DNA of 6,590 nt. Origin: Bacillota bacterium (lineage in GTDB: Bacteria; Bacillota; Sulfobacillia; RBS10-35; JAJYVN01). The notes under the pieces are model-generated. The model ran no database searches and had not been told where the DNA came from. It saw only the letters and a program-made list of their open reading frames with translations. Both the position numbers and the translations under genes were made by a program. Positions 4,724-6,590 of the stretch are shown piece after piece. Positions within the stretch are counted from its first letter, which is position 1. The number at the start of each line of letters is the position of its first letter. The DNA lies in assembly GCA_021791995.1 (NCBI GenBank), contig JAJYVN010000167.1:1-6590 (forward strand), given 5' to 3'.

Positions 4724-6073
4724 ATGCAGCCGTGCGCAGCAAACAGGTGGCGCTTTTGGGGTTTGGCGCTCATGGTCCTCATGGCGGTAGCCCTCGGTGC
4801 CTGGGTGTTCCCGGCGGCCGCTAGGGCCTCTGGACCGTTCGACGGGCTCTCCGGCCAGCCCGGGCCGGTTACTGCGGCTCGAGCGGCGACTACATCCAGC
4901 ATTCCCGCGCGGTCCAGTGCTTCCGCGACGAACACCGAGCGGGCAGTGGCGCCCGGCGGCGTGACGGGATCGGCAACCCTTCCGGCACCCGGTGAGATCG
5001 CCACGGAGGAGCTTGCGACCGAAAACACCAGCGTCATCGAGCAGTTTGCCACGAGCATCTCCGACGAGTTGGGGGTGGGGGCCGGTTTCCGTTTCGCCAA
5101 CCTTCGCTCCTACCTCCTGGGTGGGAGACTGGTGCCGAATCCGGATAAGCTCTTGGCTGCCTTGCTGTCGGTGTTCACCCGCCAAGTCCAGGATAACCTC
5201 TCCATCCTCGGCGAACTCCTTGTGCTGGTCGTGCTATCCGCCGTTCTGCACCAGATCGAGGGTGCGTTCGATAACGCGGTGGTTAGCCGGATCTCGGATA
5301 TGGTTGTTTTTCTGGCGATGGGAGCCATCTGTTTGGTCGGTTTCAGTCTTACCATCCAGATGGCGCGCGGAACGGTCAGCAATCTCTCGACCCTGATGCT
5401 GGCGTTATTGCCAGCCGTCACCGGCCTGGTGACCCTCGGCGGCGCGGTGAGTGCGGCGGTGTTGCAACCGACCACGGTGGCCGCGGTCGGTGTGGTGGCC
5501 TTAGTCATACGGAGCGTTGTCTTTCCCTTGGTGCTCTTCTCCGCCGTTCTCGACATTGTCGGTGCCTTTTCTCCCTCGTTCCGAACAAGTAGTCTCTCAG
5601 GTCTTTTGCGCCAGGTGGGGGTTGGTGTGCTCGGCCTGGTTCTGCTTGTCTTCTTTGGGGTGGTTTCTGTCGGGGGCGCCGCGGCGGCGATCACCAGTGG
5701 CGTTACGCTGCGAGCGGCGAAGTATGCGACGAAGACCTTTGTTCCGGTTGTGGGTGGGATGTTTGCCGACGCGGCCGAGCTCATGCTGGCATCGGGGTTT
5801 CTGCTGAAGTCGGGCATCGGAATCTTCGGACTGTTAACGGTCCTCTTGATGGTCGCCCTGCCGGTGCTCAAGATGATGGCGCTCTGGGCGATTTATCGGT
5901 TAGCGGCAGCTCTTGCTCAACCGGTGGGCGGCGAGACGATCAGCCATGTCTTGGGCGGGGTAGCCGGTGCCGTGGCAATCCTCAGTCTGAGTGTGGCCGC
6001 AGTGGGGTTGGCGTGCTTTCTGGCGGTGGCCGTAACAGTGGCGGCTGCAAGTGCTGTCTTTGCGATGCACTGA
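4724..6073 (+). CDS. spoIIIAE: Stage III sporulation protein AE
   Basis: SpoIIIAE is the large polytopic membrane protein of the SpoIIIA channel, proposed as an export-gate-like component. It is 449 aa, about 50 longer than in B. subtilis (399). Residues 1-35 form a signal peptide (hydrophobic 11-30, AARA before Ser36). Residues 36-95 are a low-complexity Ala/Thr/Ser/Pro linker that explains most of the extra length. Hydrophobic segments follow at about 160-178, 192-211, 223-246, 252-276, 297-322, 365-394 and 411-446. The most conserved family block is ITSGVTLRAAKY at 323-334, followed by FVPVVGGMFADA at 339-350. AGGAGG 6 nt upstream of the ATG fixes the start; an upstream in-frame TTG at 4706 lies inside spoIIIAD and has no binding site. 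Thirteen nt separate it from spoIIIAF. Confidence 0.96.
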   Translation: MQPCAANRWRFWGLALMVLMAVALGAWVFPAAARASGPFDGLSGQPGPVTAARAATTSSIPARSSASATNTERAVAPGGVTGSATLPAPGEIATEELATENTSVIEQFATSISDELGVGAGFRFANLRSYLLGGRLVPNPDKLLAALLSVFTRQVQDNLSILGELLVLVVLSAVLHQIEGAFDNAVVSRISDMVVFLAMGAICLVGFSLTIQMARGTVSNLSTLMLALLPAVTGLVTLGGAVSAAVLQPTTVAAVGVVALVIRSVVFPLVLFSAVLDIVGAFSPSFRTSSLSGLLRQVGVGVLGLVLLVFFGVVSVGGAAAAITSGVTLRAAKYATKTFVPVVGGMFADAAELMLASGFLLKSGIGIFGLLTVLLMVALPVLKMMALWAIYRLAAALAQPVGGETISHVLGGVAGAVAILSLSVAAVGLACFLAVAVTVAAASAVFAMH

Positions 6074-6086
6074 GGGAGGTCTTCGG

Positions 6087-6575
6087 GTGAACCAGGTCTT
6101 GGCCAGCTGGATCACACCAGTAGCCGCCGTTGTCCTGCTGGCGGGTGCGGTCGAGGTGTTTCTACCGGGGGACGTCGCAAGGGGGTATGCCCGGGCCATT
6201 CTGGGGCTGATCGTTCTGTTGGCGGTTCTGCATCCGCTGATCACGTGGTTGCATGGAGAGCCCAACTTCGAGGCCCTGACCCAAGAGGCCACGTTGCCCT
6301 CGTCCGCGACGATGGCGTCCCGGTCGGGAACGGACGCCGCCTATGAGGTTCTGGTGGCCGATGAGGCTACCACAGTGGTTCGGGCAGAGCCGGGAGGGCA
6401 GGGCGCTCTGGTCACGGTGTGGTTTTCACCGACGCTCGAACCTTCGGGAGAACCGTCCGTGACAGGGGCGGTGATCCGCGTGGGGGAAGGGGCGACGGCT
6501 GTGGAGCAAGATGCCATGCGTTCGGTTTTGGCATCCGATCTTGGCATCGGTGCGTCCGCGATTCGCCTGCAGTGA
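6087..6575 (+). CDS. spoIIIAF: Stage III sporulation protein AF
   Basis: SpoIIIAF is a membrane-anchored component of the SpoIIIA channel whose soluble domain has a ring-building fold like SpoIIIAG and SpoIIIAH. From the GTG at 6087 the product is 162 aa, shorter than in B. subtilis (about 206). It has two membrane helices at about 9-27 and 37-55, joined by a short loop (FLPGDVARGYAR) typical of the family. A linker and a C-terminal alpha/beta domain at about 85-162 follow (GALVTVWF and GAVIRV strands, then a helix and a final strand SAIRLQ). GGGAGG 7 nt upstream supports the GTG. The TGA at 6573-6575 is close to the window edge. The compact C-terminal domain accounts for the shorter length; nothing suggests truncation. 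Confidence 0.92.
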   Translation: MNQVLASWITPVAAVVLLAGAVEVFLPGDVARGYARAILGLIVLLAVLHPLITWLHGEPNFEALTQEATLPSSATMASRSGTDAAYEVLVADEATTVVRAEPGGQGALVTVWFSPTLEPSGEPSVTGAVIRVGEGATAVEQDAMRSVLASDLGIGASAIRLQ

Positions 6576-6590
6576 CGGGAAAGTGAGGGG
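6576..6590 (+). promoter_or_regulatory. Probable ribosome binding site of the next gene (expected spoIIIAG)
   Basis: The last bases, GTGAGGGG, look like a Shine-Dalgarno sequence right at the window edge. In canonical operons spoIIIAG and spoIIIAH follow spoIIIAF; they would lie beyond this window. Confidence 0.35.

Overview
The window comes from a GC-rich (low 60s % by eye), endospore-forming member of the Bacillota. The + strand from about 2350 to the right edge is a spoIIIA operon, which is found only in endospore formers. GTG and TTG starts are common and most genes have strong AGGAGG-type ribosome binding sites. I cannot name the genus. The genes usually found upstream of spoIIIA in Bacillus subtilis are absent here.

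Layout. (1) Positions 8-2067, minus strand: two tandem paralogous genes, roughly 55-60% identical by eye over about 240 residues. Each encodes an N-terminal heptad coiled coil and a conserved beta-rich body ending in a run of short beta-solenoid-like repeats. The upstream copy (1162-2067) has no signal sequence. The downstream copy (8-1117) carries a twin-arginine-like signal with a lipobox cysteine placed after the coiled coil. I do not recognise the family. (2) Positions 2068-2350: a divergent control region. Facing left it has a very good match to a sigma-H promoter whose -10 is bracketed by a perfect inverted repeat. Facing right it has a very good match to a sigma-E promoter whose -35 abuts a perfect 14-bp palindrome. 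(3) Positions 2351-6575, plus strand: spoIIIAA, AB, AC, AD, AE and AF in the canonical order. The window ends just before spoIIIAG should begin.

How the genes work together. SpoIIIAA (secretion-type ATPase), AB, AC, AD, AE and AF are mother-cell components of the A-Q channel or feeding-tube apparatus. This apparatus links the mother cell to the forespore during engulfment and resembles type II/III secretion and flagellar export machinery. The operon is tightly packed (gaps of 10-26 nt) except for an odd 276-nt gap between spoIIIAB and spoIIIAC.

The most interesting part is the unrecognised coiled-coil/beta-solenoid pair. If the sigma-H match is real, the pair would be switched on at the start of sporulation, back to back with the sigma-E spoIIIA operon. 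That would make it a candidate undescribed sporulation-associated system with one soluble and one membrane-anchored version of the same protein. This is inference from sequence pattern and context only.
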